Assembly (NCBI RefSeq): GCF_003610785.1
Contig: NZ_RAQQ01000012.1
Location: 62,001-126,000 of the forward strand
DNA: 64,000 nucleotides
Origin: Micromonospora globbae
GTDB taxonomy: Bacteria > Actinomycetota > Actinomycetes > Mycobacteriales > Micromonosporaceae
Direction: 5' to 3'
The position numbers and the translations under genes were made by a program. Numbering within the stretch: position 1 is the first letter of the stretch; each line of letters begins with the position of its first letter. A model generated the notes under the pieces. The model saw only the letters and a list, made by a program, of their open reading frames with translations. It did no database searches and was not told the origin of the DNA. Shown here one piece after another: positions 31,501 to 39,629 of the stretch.

Positions 31501-33558
31501 TCAGGGGTTGGGGCGGCGGGCGTCGGTGGGGGTACGGCTGCGGCCGAGGGCGTCCACCCGGCCCCAGCGGCCGGGGATGTCGAGCAGTTCGATGCGGCCC
31601 ATGCCCTCGGGCACGTACGGGTCGATGATGAGGTGCTCACCCTGCGGTTCGAGGCCGAGCATGACCCGGAGCAGGAGCAGCGGGGTCCCCGTCGACCAGG
31701 CCTGCGGGCTGCACGCCGTCGGGTACCGGACCGGGTACTCGGTCAGGCTCCGCTCGTAGCCGGCGAACGCCTCGGGCAGGCGGCCGTCGAAGTAGTGGGA
31801 GGCGCTCAGCATCGCGTCGCAGATCCGCCCGGCCTCCTCGCGGTAGCCGTACCGCCAGAGGCCCCAGGCGATGATCGAGTTGTCGAACGGCCAGACCGTG
31901 CCCACGTGGTAGCCGATCGGGTTGTACCGCCCCTGGTCGTCGCCGAGCGTACGCACACCCCAGCCGGAGAAGAGGCGTGGTCCGAGCAGGTGCTCGACGA
32001 TCCGCCCGGCCCGGGTCTCGTCCACGATGCCGCTCCAGAGCAGGTGGCCGATGTTCGACGCGAGGGCGTCGACCTGCCGGCCGTCCGCGTCCAGGGCGAG
32101 CGCGTAGTACTCCCGGTCGGGGATCCAGAAGTCGTGGTTGAACCGCTGCTTCAGCTCCGCCGCCTCGCGCTCCAGCCGGTCGGCGTACTCCGGGTCGTTC
32201 CAGAAGGCACGCGCCAGCCTCGCCCCGCGGATCTTCGCGTCGTACGCGTAGCCCTGGAGTTCGCAGGTGGCCCGGGGGAAGCCGGGCAGGCGGCCGTCGG
32301 CGTACGAGATCGAGTCCAGGGAGTCCTTCCAGCACTGGTTGGGCAGCCCGGTCTCCTGGTTGCGGGTCTGGTACCAGATGTAGCCCGTGCCGAGCAGGTC
32401 GCCGTAGGTGTCGATCCACTCCAGCGCTCCCCGGACCGCCGATTCGAGCATCAGCACCAGTTGGCTGTCGCCGGTCCACCGCTCGTACTCGTCGACGAGG
32501 ATGACGAACAGCGGCGTCGTGTCGGCCGACCCGTAGTACGGCGAGTGGGGTTGCTCCTCGAAGCCGGCGGTCTCGCCGTACCGCAGCTCGTGCAGGATCT
32601 TGCCGGGCTCCTCGTCCCGGAAGTCGTCGAGGCGGTACCCCTGGAGGCCGGCGAGGATCTGGAGGGTCGGGGGGATCAGCTCGGGCAGGAACGGCAGGAC
32701 CTGGAGGGACGTGAAGATGCTGTCGCGCCCGAACAGGGTCATGAACCAGGGCAGTCCGGCGGCGAGCAGCCGTACGCCGAGGGCGATCGACTCGTACCGC
32801 AGCGCCGCGAGGTCGTTGAGGCTGCACCGGTACGCGGTGGCGAGCGGCTCGCAGTCGCAGCCGAGCTTCGGCGCCCGCTCGATCAGTTCGTTCTGCTCGG
32901 CCATGATGGTGGCCACGTCCCGGCTGCCCGCGAACGGGAGGGTGGCCCGGATGTCCTCGCCTCGCGCGCCGTACACGACGGTCGCCACGTGCAGCCGGGT
33001 GGTCCACTCGCCGTGCCGCCCGATCCGGATGCGGAACGTCATGCCGGCGACGTCGATCTCGCCCGGTTCGCTGGTGGTTATCGCCACCTCCCGGTGGAAG
33101 GCCTCCCGCCGGTAGGTCAGGCGCAGCTCGTTGCCGTTCACGCTGGCTGTCGTGCGGCCCTTCTTCTGCCGGGCGTGCTTGATCTCGAAGACGTCGGCGA
33201 AGTCGGCGCCGATGTCGAGCCGGAGGGTGAACTCGACGGTGTCGCCCGAGTGGTTCAGCACCGTCAGCTCCTCGTGGAAGCTGCCGCCGATGGCCCGGCT
33301 GCGGATCACCGACACCTTGGCGTCGAGGTAGTGGGTCGGTTCGCCGGGGGCGAGGAAGAACCGGGTGCGGTAGGACTCCGCGTCGTCGATGGAGAGGGCG
33401 TGCAGCCGTTCCCCGTTGAGGGTGAGCAGCCAGGTGGAGAGGAAGCGGGTGTCGAAGGAGAAGAGGCCCGTGGGGAAGTCGAACGAGGGCTCGATGTCGC
33501 CGCGCCGGTCGGACACCAGGAACGTGTTGCCGTCCAGGATGCTGACCAGGTCCGTCAC
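31501..33558 (-). CDS. Glycogen debranching N-terminal domain / amylo-alpha-1,6-glucosidase-like protein
   Basis: 685 residues. The N-terminal half is a beta-sandwich glycogen-debranching N-terminal domain (VSDRRGDIEPSFDFPTGLFS; FDTRFLSTWLLTLNGERL). The second half is an (alpha/alpha)6 MGH1-like barrel with AAGLPWFMTLFGRDSIFTSL near residue 270, HELRYGETAGFEEQPHSPYY near 325, SWKD-like WKDSLDSISYADGR near 400, and YHVGTVWPFDNSIIAWG near 560. It probably hydrolyses alpha-glucosidic linkages in glycogen-like or compatible-solute glycans. The GTG start overlaps the stop of the SCP2 gene (GTGA), so they are coupled. Confidence 0.88.
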   Translation of the reverse strand: MTDLVSILDGNTFLVSDRRGDIEPSFDFPTGLFSFDTRFLSTWLLTLNGERLHALSIDDAESYRTRFFLAPGEPTHYLDAKVSVIRSRAIGGSFHEELTVLNHSGDTVEFTLRLDIGADFADVFEIKHARQKKGRTTASVNGNELRLTYRREAFHREVAITTSEPGEIDVAGMTFRIRIGRHGEWTTRLHVATVVYGARGEDIRATLPFAGSRDVATIMAEQNELIERAPKLGCDCEPLATAYRCSLNDLAALRYESIALGVRLLAAGLPWFMTLFGRDSIFTSLQVLPFLPELIPPTLQILAGLQGYRLDDFRDEEPGKILHELRYGETAGFEEQPHSPYYGSADTTPLFVILVDEYERWTGDSQLVLMLESAVRGALEWIDTYGDLLGTGYIWYQTRNQETGLPNQCWKDSLDSISYADGRLPGFPRATCELQGYAYDAKIRGARLARAFWNDPEYADRLEREAAELKQRFNHDFWIPDREYYALALDADGRQVDALASNIGHLLWSGIVDETRAGRIVEHLLGPRLFSGWGVRTLGDDQGRYNPIGYHVGTVWPFDNSIIAWGLWRYGYREEAGRICDAMLSASHYFDGRLPEAFAGYERSLTEYPVRYPTACSPQAWSTGTPLLLLRVMLGLEPQGEHLIIDPYVPEGMGRIELLDIPGRWGRVDALGRSRTPTDARRPNP

Positions 33559-33935
33559 GCCAGCCGTCCGGTCTGACGCCGAGCGGCCTCGCGGGGGTCG
33601 CGGGTGCCCGGCGGGTTGGGGAAGAACCGCCGGAAGGCGAGGAACAGCACCACGTTCCCGCTGAAGGTGCTCTCGTTGCGCAGCACGGCGGCGACGCCCT
33701 GGGCCTGTCCGGTGACCAGGCGTTCGAACAGTTCCGCGCTGCTGTACCAGATCGCGTCGGCCGGCCCGCGCTCGCGGCCGACCGCGACGGCGCCGGGCCG
33801 CATGCGGACCAGCCAGTGTTCCGTCAGGCCGCCGGTCGTGAGATCGATCTGGAGGGTGCCGCTCACCAGCCCGCGCAGGACCTCGGGCGCGCGCGCCGGC
33901 AGCGATTCGAAGAACCGCTCGATCGCCTGGCTCAC
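33555..33935 (-). CDS. SCP2 sterol-binding domain-like protein
   Basis: 126 residues from the GTG at 33935, with the SCP2-like pattern: VSQAIERFFESLPARAPEVL at the start, GTLQIDLTTGGLTEHWLVRM, DAIWYSSAELFERLVTGQ, and a C-terminal FSGNVVLFLAFRRFFPNPPG. SCP2 domains bind lipophilic ligands; the ligand here is unknown. It is translationally coupled to the debranching-type enzyme. The reading frame extends upstream to 34205, but that part is antisense to the DsrE gene region. No clear ribosome site is visible, so the start is moderately certain. Confidence 0.78.
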   Translation of the reverse strand: MSQAIERFFESLPARAPEVLRGLVSGTLQIDLTTGGLTEHWLVRMRPGAVAVGRERGPADAIWYSSAELFERLVTGQAQGVAAVLRNESTFSGNVVLFLAFRRFFPNPPGTRDPREAARRQTGRLA

Positions 33936-33996
33936 AAAAGGATCGTAGGCATCAACCCGACATGTCGGGTCAGTATCGGCGGTCCGTGCGTAACGG

Positions 33997-34359
33997 TCAG
34001 TAGACGAGGGCCTGGGCCCCGTCGGCCATGGCCTCCTCGACGAAGACCGCGGCCCCGGCGATCCGCACGCCCGGCAGCACGTCGTCCGGCCCGATCTCGC
34101 GGCGCGCCGCGCACTGGGTGCAGGCGGTGACCGTGCCGGAGGCGAGCACCACGTGCAGCAGTTCGGCCAGGGGGGCCGAGTGCGGAAGCGCGAACTCCTC
34201 GGCACGCCCGGGCAGGGCGAACCAGGTGGACTCCCCGGTCAGCCAGAGCGACACGGGAACGCCGGCCGCGGCGGCCGTCGCGGCGACCGTGAACGCCTGC
34301 GCGCACCGCTCCGGGGCGTCCGCCCCCGCGGTGGCCTTGACGACGAGAGTACGCGCCAT
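33997..34359 (-). CDS. DsrE family protein
   Basis: 120 residues from the ATG at 34359. The DsrE/F fold is suggested by MARTLVVKATAGADAPERCA, a Rossmann-like core FTVAATAAAAGVPVSLWLTG, and the C-terminal RIAGAAVFVEEAMADGAQAL. Two cysteines in TACTQCAARRE (near 78-81) form a CxxC that may carry or transfer sulfur, as in DsrE-type sulfur-relay proteins. A TATGCT box (34367-34372, minus strand) is 7 nt before the ATG. Its promoter is interleaved with that of the 34-residue gene. Confidence 0.82.
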   Translation of the reverse strand: MARTLVVKATAGADAPERCAQAFTVAATAAAAGVPVSLWLTGESTWFALPGRAEEFALPHSAPLAELLHVVLASGTVTACTQCAARREIGPDDVLPGVRIAGAAVFVEEAMADGAQALVY

Positions 34360-34366
34360 GGCGCCC

Positions 34367-34376
34367 AGCATAGGAT
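34367..34376. promoter_or_regulatory. Interleaved -10 boxes of two divergent leaderless genes
   Basis: Minus-strand TATGCT (34372-34367) and plus-strand TAGGAT (34371-34376) share two base pairs and serve starts at 34359 and 34384 with 7-nt gaps. Only 24 bp separate the two genes, so each -35 region must fall within the other gene. Confidence 0.6.
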
Positions 34377-34383
34377 GGCCGCG

Positions 34384-34488
34384 ATGGTTACCGAGATCGG
34401 GTTCGTCAGCCTGCTGGTCGCCGGCCTGGGCGCGCTCGCCGGTGGCCTGGTGTATCTGGTCGTACGCATCTCGAGAGGAAACTGGTGA
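34384..34488 (+). CDS. 34-residue single-span membrane peptide
   Basis: A short ORF of 34 residues, MVTEIGFVSLLVAGLGALAG followed by GLVYLVVRISRGNW: one membrane helix with a basic C-terminus. TAGGAT at 34371-34376 lies 7 nt before the ATG, suggesting a leaderless mRNA. I know no function. It is likely co-transcribed with the FABP gene that starts 56 bp later. Confidence 0.65.
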   Translation: MVTEIGFVSLLVAGLGALAGGLVYLVVRISRGNW

Positions 34489-34536
34489 GCGCGAGGAGTG
34501 AGCTGGGCTCGCGAGCCCCGCAGTCGCGAACGGAGA
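34487..34536. repeat. Candidate intergenic repeat with GC-rich palindrome
   Basis: The spacer GAGCGCGAGGAGTGAGCTGG, then GGGCTCGCGAGCCC (34505-34518, a perfect 14-bp palindrome) and CGCAGTCGCGAAC, resembles a dispersed spacer element of Micromonosporaceae as I remember it. Only one copy is visible here, so family status is unproven. Confidence 0.35.
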
Positions 34537-34543
34537 TGCCGCG

Positions 34544-35149
34544 GTGAGCGCCAATCCGTCGGACGACAACCCGCTGCAGCCGCCTCCGTGGCTGAACGCG
34601 CCACCGGTCGACCCGTACCCGTACGAGGAGAGCCACGACCTGCGCGTCGGCCCGAAGCTGCATCCCACGCTGGACGGCCTGCTGCCCTACATCGGGGTGT
34701 GGCGCGGCCGCGGCCGGGGCGGCTACCCCACGATCGAGGACTTCGACTTCGCGCAGGAGATCCGGATCAGCCACGACGGCCGGCCCTTCCTGTTCTACGA
34801 GTCCCGCGCGTGGATCCTCGACGAGCAGAGCCAACCGGTCCGTCCCGCCGGCCGCGAGGTCGGCTGGTGGCGGCCGGTGCTCGACGGTGAGCGTGCCACC
34901 GACGAGCTGGAGGTGCTCATGATGACGCCGACCGGGGTCATGGAGCTGTACCTGGGGCGCCGTACGGGCACGCAGGTCGAGCTGGTGACCGACGCGGTGG
35001 TGCGCACGTCGACGGCCAAGGAGGTCACGGCGGGCCACCGGCTGTTCGGCATCGTCGAGGGCGCCCTGCTCTACGCCCAGGAGATGGCCGCGGTGGGCCA
35101 GGGCCTCCACCCGCACCTCTCGGCGCGGCTCATCCGGGTGGGCGGCTGA
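34544..35149 (+). CDS. FABP-like / nitrobindin heme-binding domain protein
   Basis: 201 residues from the GTG at 34544. The nitrobindin beta-barrel signature GVWRGRGRGGYPTIEDF lies near residues 49-65, followed by YESRAWILD and a C-terminal QEMAAVGQGLHPHLSARLIR that holds the likely heme-ligating histidine. This is the family of Rv0813c and plant/human nitrobindin, which bind ferric heme and react with nitric oxide or peroxynitrite. Its 3' end overlaps the convergent PabC-like gene by 20 bp. The location next to pabC repeats the Rv0812-Rv0813c order. Confidence 0.9.
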   Translation: MSANPSDDNPLQPPPWLNAPPVDPYPYEESHDLRVGPKLHPTLDGLLPYIGVWRGRGRGGYPTIEDFDFAQEIRISHDGRPFLFYESRAWILDEQSQPVRPAGREVGWWRPVLDGERATDELEVLMMTPTGVMELYLGRRTGTQVELVTDAVVRTSTAKEVTAGHRLFGIVEGALLYAQEMAAVGQGLHPHLSARLIRVGG

Positions 35150-36014
35150 GGCGACCGCCGTCCTCGGGGGGCACCGGGAAGCCGAGGAGTTCCTGCATCG
35201 GGGCGGTGTGCGCGCAGCGCGGGCGGCGCTCGCCGTCGAGTGCCGTGACCTCGACGAGGCCGCGTACGGACGAGGTGAACCACACCCCGTCCGCGTCGCG
35301 CAGCCCGGCCGGTGTGACCATCCGTTCGGCGGCGGCCAGGCCCAGCTCGCCGGCGTGGTCGAGCAGCCAGCCGGCGGTGGTGCCGGGGAGGATCCCCGTG
35401 CTGGCCGCCGGCACGGTGCAGAGCGTGCCCCCGTCCAGCCACACGAGGTTGGCGGTCGGCCCCTCCAGCGCGTACCCGTCGGACGAGACCCAGAGCACGT
35501 CGTCGACCCCGGCCCGGCGCGCCCAGCGCCGGGCCGCGGTGCTCACGGCGTACGACGTCGACTTGATCCCCGCGGGCAGCCAGTCGAGCGCGGCCCGGGC
35601 CGTCGCCGCCACCCCGAGGGGCAGGGTCGCCACGGTGATCCCGGTCGCCCGGGCCCGGCGGGACGCCGGTGGGACCTCGGCGAGCGTGGCGTAGACGGTG
35701 GGCGGCCCCCCGCTCTCCGGGCCCCGCGTGCAGACCAGCCGTAGCGCGCCCTCGACCTCGGGCGGCCATCCCGCGCGGACCGCGTCGAGCAGCCCGACGA
35801 GCACGGCCCGGGGCGGCAGCGGCAGCTCGACGGCGGCGGCCGCCCGGGCCAGCCGGGCGAGGTGCGCGTCCCGCAGCCACGGCCGGCCGTCGCGCAGGTG
35901 CATGGTCTCGAAGAGCCCGTCGCCGTGCAGCACGCCCCGGTCGTCGCCCCGGAGCACGGGATCGCCGACGGTGACGGCGCCCCGGCCCAGCACGGCGATC
36001 CTCGAGGCCACCAT
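35130..36014 (-). CDS. Aminotransferase class IV, 4-amino-4-deoxychorismate lyase-like (PabC-like)
   Basis: 294 residues. Class IV features are RGVLHGDGLFETMHLRDGRP near residues 27-46, the catalytic lysine in LPAGIKSTSYA near 151, WVSSDGYALEGPTANLVWL near 173-191, and GILPGTTAGWLLDHA. These match PabC and related D-amino acid or branched-chain aminotransferases; the lyase assignment rests on similarity to Rv0812. A TACGCT box (36023-36028, minus strand) lies 8 nt before the ATG at 36014, indicating a leaderless mRNA. It diverges from the fur gene. Confidence 0.85.
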   Translation of the reverse strand: MVASRIAVLGRGAVTVGDPVLRGDDRGVLHGDGLFETMHLRDGRPWLRDAHLARLARAAAAVELPLPPRAVLVGLLDAVRAGWPPEVEGALRLVCTRGPESGGPPTVYATLAEVPPASRRARATGITVATLPLGVAATARAALDWLPAGIKSTSYAVSTAARRWARRAGVDDVLWVSSDGYALEGPTANLVWLDGGTLCTVPAASTGILPGTTAGWLLDHAGELGLAAAERMVTPAGLRDADGVWFTSSVRGLVEVTALDGERRPRCAHTAPMQELLGFPVPPEDGGRLSRPPG

Positions 36015-36080
36015 GACCGCCGAGCGTAGCGGCGTACGAGGTGAACCGGGACCGCCGTGACGGCGAACTATGATCGGACG

Positions 36081-36509
36081 GTGTCCGAATCCTCGCTCGC
36101 GGAGATGCTCCGCTCCCGTGGGCTGCGGCTGACGGCGCAGCGGCAGCTCATCCTCCAGGCGGTGCTGGAGTTGGGCCACGCCACGCCCGAGCAGGTGCAC
36201 ACCGCCGTCCGTGAGGTGGCGGCCGGTGTGAACATCACCACCATCTACCGCACCCTCGAGCTGCTGGAGCGGCTCGGCCTCGTGACGCACACCCACCTGT
36301 CCCACGGCTCGCCGACGTACCACGCGGCGGGCGAGGACCAGCACGTCCACCTGGTGTGCCGGGAGTGCGGTGGCATCGACGAGATCGATCCGGAGCTGCT
36401 CCGCCCCCTCGCCGACCAGTTGGCCGCGCAGCGGGGGTTCCGCGTCGACATCGGGCACGTGTCACTCTTCGGCGTCTGCGGCCGGTGCGAGAACGGGGAC
36501 CAGGAATGA
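36081..36509 (+). CDS. Fur family transcriptional regulator
   Basis: 142 residues. The winged helix (RGLRLTAQRQLILQAVLELG; VNITTIYRTLELLERLGLV) and metal-binding C-terminal part are complete. The dimerisation-domain sequence HVHLVCRECGGIDEI carries His and CxxC, with a second CxxC in FGVCGRCENG giving a structural zinc site. It could be Fur, Zur or PerR; no cofactor can be chosen from sequence. The GTG at 36081 is preferred over the in-frame GTG at 36057, because TATGAT at 36069-36074 is 6 nt before it. It overlaps ygfZ by four bases. Confidence 0.92.
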   Translation: MSESSLAEMLRSRGLRLTAQRQLILQAVLELGHATPEQVHTAVREVAAGVNITTIYRTLELLERLGLVTHTHLSHGSPTYHAAGEDQHVHLVCRECGGIDEIDPELLRPLADQLAAQRGFRVDIGHVSLFGVCGRCENGDQE

Positions 36510-37618
36510 TCGACATCGCGGGTGCGGTGGCCGTCGAGAGCATCGACGAGGCCAGCCGCGACCAGCCCGAGCCGGTGCACGCGGCGGCCGGGGTGCGGGG
36601 AGTCGCCGCCCACTACGGCGACCCGATGCGCGAGCAGCGCCTCCTCGACACGGCCGTGGGCCTGGTGGACCGGTCGCACCGGGGCGTCGTGGCCGTGCCC
36701 GGCGAGGAACGCGCCGGCTGGTTGCACACCCTCACCTCGCAGCACCTCGCGGACCTGGCGGCCGGCGAGGGGACGGAGCTGCTCGTGCTCTCCCCGCACG
36801 GGCACATCGAGCAGCACGCGCTCGTGGCCGAGGACGGCGTGACCACCTGGCTCGACACGGAGCCGGGTGCGACCACCGGGCTGCTGGCGTACCTGGAGAA
36901 GATGCGCTTCTTCAGCAAGGTCGAGCCGCGCGACGCGACCGCCGACCACGCCCTGCTCTCGCTGGTCGGCCCGGAGGCGCCGGCCGCCCTGGAGACGCTG
37001 GGCGTGACGGGGCTGGCCGCGCCGGACGCCGTCGCGGTGCCGGGTCCGAAGTTCCGGCACGGTGAACTGCCGCCCCGGCCGACCGTCCGGTACGCCGTGA
37101 AGCCGCTGCCCGCCGGGGGGTGGGCGCGTCGGGTGCCGCTCGGCGTGGACCTGCTGGTGCCCCGCGAGTCGATGGACCAGGTGGTCGCGGAACTGCGCGG
37201 CGCCGGGGTGCCCGTGGCGGGGCTGTGGGCGTACGAGGCGGTCCGGGTGGCCGCCCGCCGGCCGCGCGTGGGGGTGGACACCGACCACCGGACCATCCCC
37301 GCCGAGGTGAACCTGATCGGCCCGGCCGTGCACCTGGACAAGGGCTGCTACCGGGGCCAGGAGACGGTGGCCCGGGTGCACAACCTGGGCCGGCCGCCGC
37401 GCCGCCTCGTCCTGCTGCACCTCGACGGGGTGACCACCGACCAGCCTCCGGCCGCCGGCACGCCCGTCACCCTCGACGGCCGGGCGGTCGGTTTCGTGGG
37501 CACTGCCGTGCACCACCACGAGCTGGGCCAGATCGCCCTGGCGGTGGTCAAGCGGAACGTCCCCGAGGACGCCCGCCTCATGGTCGGCGACATCGCGGCG
37601 GCCATCGACCCGGAGTGA
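36506..37618 (+). CDS. ygfZ: CAF17-like folate-binding protein YgfZ
   Basis: 370 residues of the YgfZ/GcvT family. The GCV_T-like N-terminal fold contains GVVAVPGEERAGWLHTLTSQ near residues 72-91. The signature KGCYRGQETVARVHNLG (KGCYxGQE) is near 282. YgfZ helps assembly or repair of Fe-S enzymes with tetrahydrofolate and a reactive cysteine. The ATG overlaps the fur stop (ATGA), so the regulator and this gene are coupled, suggesting iron- or metal-linked expression. Confidence 0.93.
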   Translation: MIDIAGAVAVESIDEASRDQPEPVHAAAGVRGVAAHYGDPMREQRLLDTAVGLVDRSHRGVVAVPGEERAGWLHTLTSQHLADLAAGEGTELLVLSPHGHIEQHALVAEDGVTTWLDTEPGATTGLLAYLEKMRFFSKVEPRDATADHALLSLVGPEAPAALETLGVTGLAAPDAVAVPGPKFRHGELPPRPTVRYAVKPLPAGGWARRVPLGVDLLVPRESMDQVVAELRGAGVPVAGLWAYEAVRVAARRPRVGVDTDHRTIPAEVNLIGPAVHLDKGCYRGQETVARVHNLGRPPRRLVLLHLDGVTTDQPPAAGTPVTLDGRAVGFVGTAVHHHELGQIALAVVKRNVPEDARLMVGDIAAAIDPE

Positions 37619-37727
37619 GGTTCTGACCGGGGCCCCCTCTCGACACGCGGCCCGCGTCCTCGCGCGGCTCACGCACCCGGGTCGCCGCCGATCGACCGTT
37701 CCCCGGGGCGGCGTCTAGGATCCGGGC

Positions 37728-38555
37728 ATGACGACAGGGACGTTGATCACGGTTGCCCCCACCGGCGCGGAGTCGGCCAAGGCGGAGGTTCCCGCGCTGC
37801 CGGTGACCCTCGACGAGTTGCTGGCCACCGCGAAGGAGTGCGAGGCGCTCGGCGCCGCCGTGATCCACGTCCACATCCGCGACGACGAGGCGAAGCCCAC
37901 GCTCGACCTCGGGCGGCTGCGGGACACCGTGGCGGCGCTGCGGGAGAGCACCGACCTGATCGTGCAGCTCTCCTCCGGCGGCGCGGTCACCGACCCGGAG
38001 GCGGACCGGCTCGCGGTGCTCGACGCCGCGCCCGACATGGCCTCCTGCACCATGGGCACGGTCAACTTCGGTGACGACGTGTTCCTCAACCGGTGGGAGT
38101 TCATCGTCGACCTGCACACCCGGATGCAGGAGCGCGGCATCGTGCCCGAGTACGAGATCTTCGACCTCGGCCACCTGACCGCCCTCCAGCGGCTGCTCGG
38201 GAAGTACGGCCTGCCCCACGGCGGGCACGTGCACGTCGACTTCGTGATGGGTGTGCCGGGCGGCATGCCGGGCACCACGGAGACCCTGGTCGCCGCGCGG
38301 CAGATGCTGCGCGACCTGCCGGAGGGGACCACGTTCTCGGCCACGGGCATCGGGCGCAGCACCATCCCCGTCCTGCTGGCGTCGCTCTCCACGGGCGGGC
38401 ACCTGCGGGTCGGGATGGAGGACACCGTGACGTACGCCAAGGGCCGCCCGGTGGAGTCCAACATGCAGCTGGTCGCCCGCGCGGTCGGGTTCGCGCAGCT
38501 CGCCCAGCGTCCGCCGCTGACCACCGCCGAGGCCCGGCAGCTCCTCGGCATGTAA
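37728..38555 (+). CDS. BKACE family beta-keto acid cleavage enzyme (DUF849)
   Basis: 275 residues of the (beta/alpha)8 BKACE family (3-keto-5-aminohexanoate cleavage type). Zinc-site segments are AAVIHVHIRDDEAKPTLDL near residues 44-62 and the C-terminal GGHLRVGMEDTVTYAKGR near 222-239. The family condenses a beta-keto acid with acetyl-CoA to give acetoacetate and a CoA ester; the substrate here is unknown. TAGGAT at 37716-37721 is 6 nt before the ATG, so the mRNA is leaderless. Confidence 0.9.
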   Translation: MTTGTLITVAPTGAESAKAEVPALPVTLDELLATAKECEALGAAVIHVHIRDDEAKPTLDLGRLRDTVAALRESTDLIVQLSSGGAVTDPEADRLAVLDAAPDMASCTMGTVNFGDDVFLNRWEFIVDLHTRMQERGIVPEYEIFDLGHLTALQRLLGKYGLPHGGHVHVDFVMGVPGGMPGTTETLVAARQMLRDLPEGTTFSATGIGRSTIPVLLASLSTGGHLRVGMEDTVTYAKGRPVESNMQLVARAVGFAQLAQRPPLTTAEARQLLGM

Positions 38556-38648
38556 GGCCGGTCCCGTCCGGCACTCCTGTCACAGATTCGCGGACGACCT
38601 GCTCACCCGGCCGTCCGGTCCCGCCGGCGCGTCGGTACCGTCCACCTC

Positions 38649-39608
38649 GTGGGAAAGACGTACGAGGGCGGCGTGCCGCTCGCCGAGGTGGTCCGGTCGG
38701 AGTTCGTGGAGGGGGTGCACCGCGGGTCGGTCGCGGTGCTGGACGCGACGGGGGCGGTCGTGGCCGCCGCGGGCGACCTCGACTCCGCGATCTTCCCCCG
38801 GTCGTCCAACAAGCCGATGCAGGCGGTCGGGATGCTCCGCGCCGGCCTGCCGCTGACCGATCCGGCCGACCTGGCGCTGGTGTCGGCCAGTCACGCCGGT
38901 GAGGAGTTCCACCTGGCCCGGGTGGGCGCGCTGCTGGCTCGCGCCGGGCTCGACGAGTCGGCGCTGCACTGCCCGCCCGACCTGCCGGTCGGCGAGGAGG
39001 CCCGGGCGGCGGTGCTGCGCGCCGGCGGCGGTCCGACCCGGATCCAGATGAACTGCTCCGGCAAGCACAGCGGGATGCTGCTCACCTGCCAGGCCGCCGG
39101 CTGGCCGGTGGACGGCTACTGGCGGCCCGAGCACCCGTTGCAGCAGGCGCTGCGGGCGGCGGTCGAGGAGTTCACCGGGGAGGAGGTGGCGGCGGTCGGC
39201 GTGGACGGGTGCGGCGCACCGGTGCTCGCCGTCTCGCTCACCGGGCTGGCCGGGGCGTTCCTGCGGCTGGTCTCGGCCGAGGTCGGCTTCCCGGAGCGGA
39301 CGGTGGTCGACGCCATGCGCGCCCACCCGGAGATCGTCGGCGGCACCCAGGCCGACGACACCCGCCTCATGCGCGGCATCCCGGGCCTGCTGGCGAAGGT
39401 CGGCGCCGAGGGCGTCATCGCGGCGGCGCTCCCCGGCGTGGGCGCGGTCGCCCTCAAGATCGACGACGGCGCCGCCCGCGCCCGGATGCCGGTGCTCGTC
39501 TCCGCGCTGCGCCGGCTCGGCGTCGACGCTCCGGTGCTCACCGAGTACGCCGAGGTGCCGATCTTCGGCGGCGGCGTACCGGTCGGGGCGGTCCGCCCGG
39601 CCTGGTGA
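38649..39608 (+). CDS. Asparaginase (COG4448, AnsA/thermolabile type II-like)
   Basis: 319 residues starting at the GTG at 38649, with TACCGT at 38636-38641, seven nt before. Signature segments are EVVRSEFVEGVHRGSVAVLD, FPRSSNKPMQAVGMLRAGL near residue 58, SASHAGEEFHLARV, QMNCSGKHSGMLLTCQAAG near 136, and VDGCGAPVLAVSL near 185. This family hydrolyses L-asparagine to aspartate and ammonia and resembles the R. etli asparaginase rather than E. coli AnsB. The serine-lysine pairs SSNK and CSGKHSG are the likely catalytic residues. Confidence 0.92.
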   Translation: MGKTYEGGVPLAEVVRSEFVEGVHRGSVAVLDATGAVVAAAGDLDSAIFPRSSNKPMQAVGMLRAGLPLTDPADLALVSASHAGEEFHLARVGALLARAGLDESALHCPPDLPVGEEARAAVLRAGGGPTRIQMNCSGKHSGMLLTCQAAGWPVDGYWRPEHPLQQALRAAVEEFTGEEVAAVGVDGCGAPVLAVSLTGLAGAFLRLVSAEVGFPERTVVDAMRAHPEIVGGTQADDTRLMRGIPGLLAKVGAEGVIAAALPGVGAVALKIDDGAARARMPVLVSALRRLGVDAPVLTEYAEVPIFGGGVPVGAVRPAW

Positions 39609-39629
39609 CCGCGCCCGGCCGGGTGCGGG

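Noticed and set aside
36057..36080. Upstream GTG start of the Fur gene
   Set aside because: It would place a strong TATGAT -10 box inside the coding region. The GTG at 36081 lies at the expected leaderless position.
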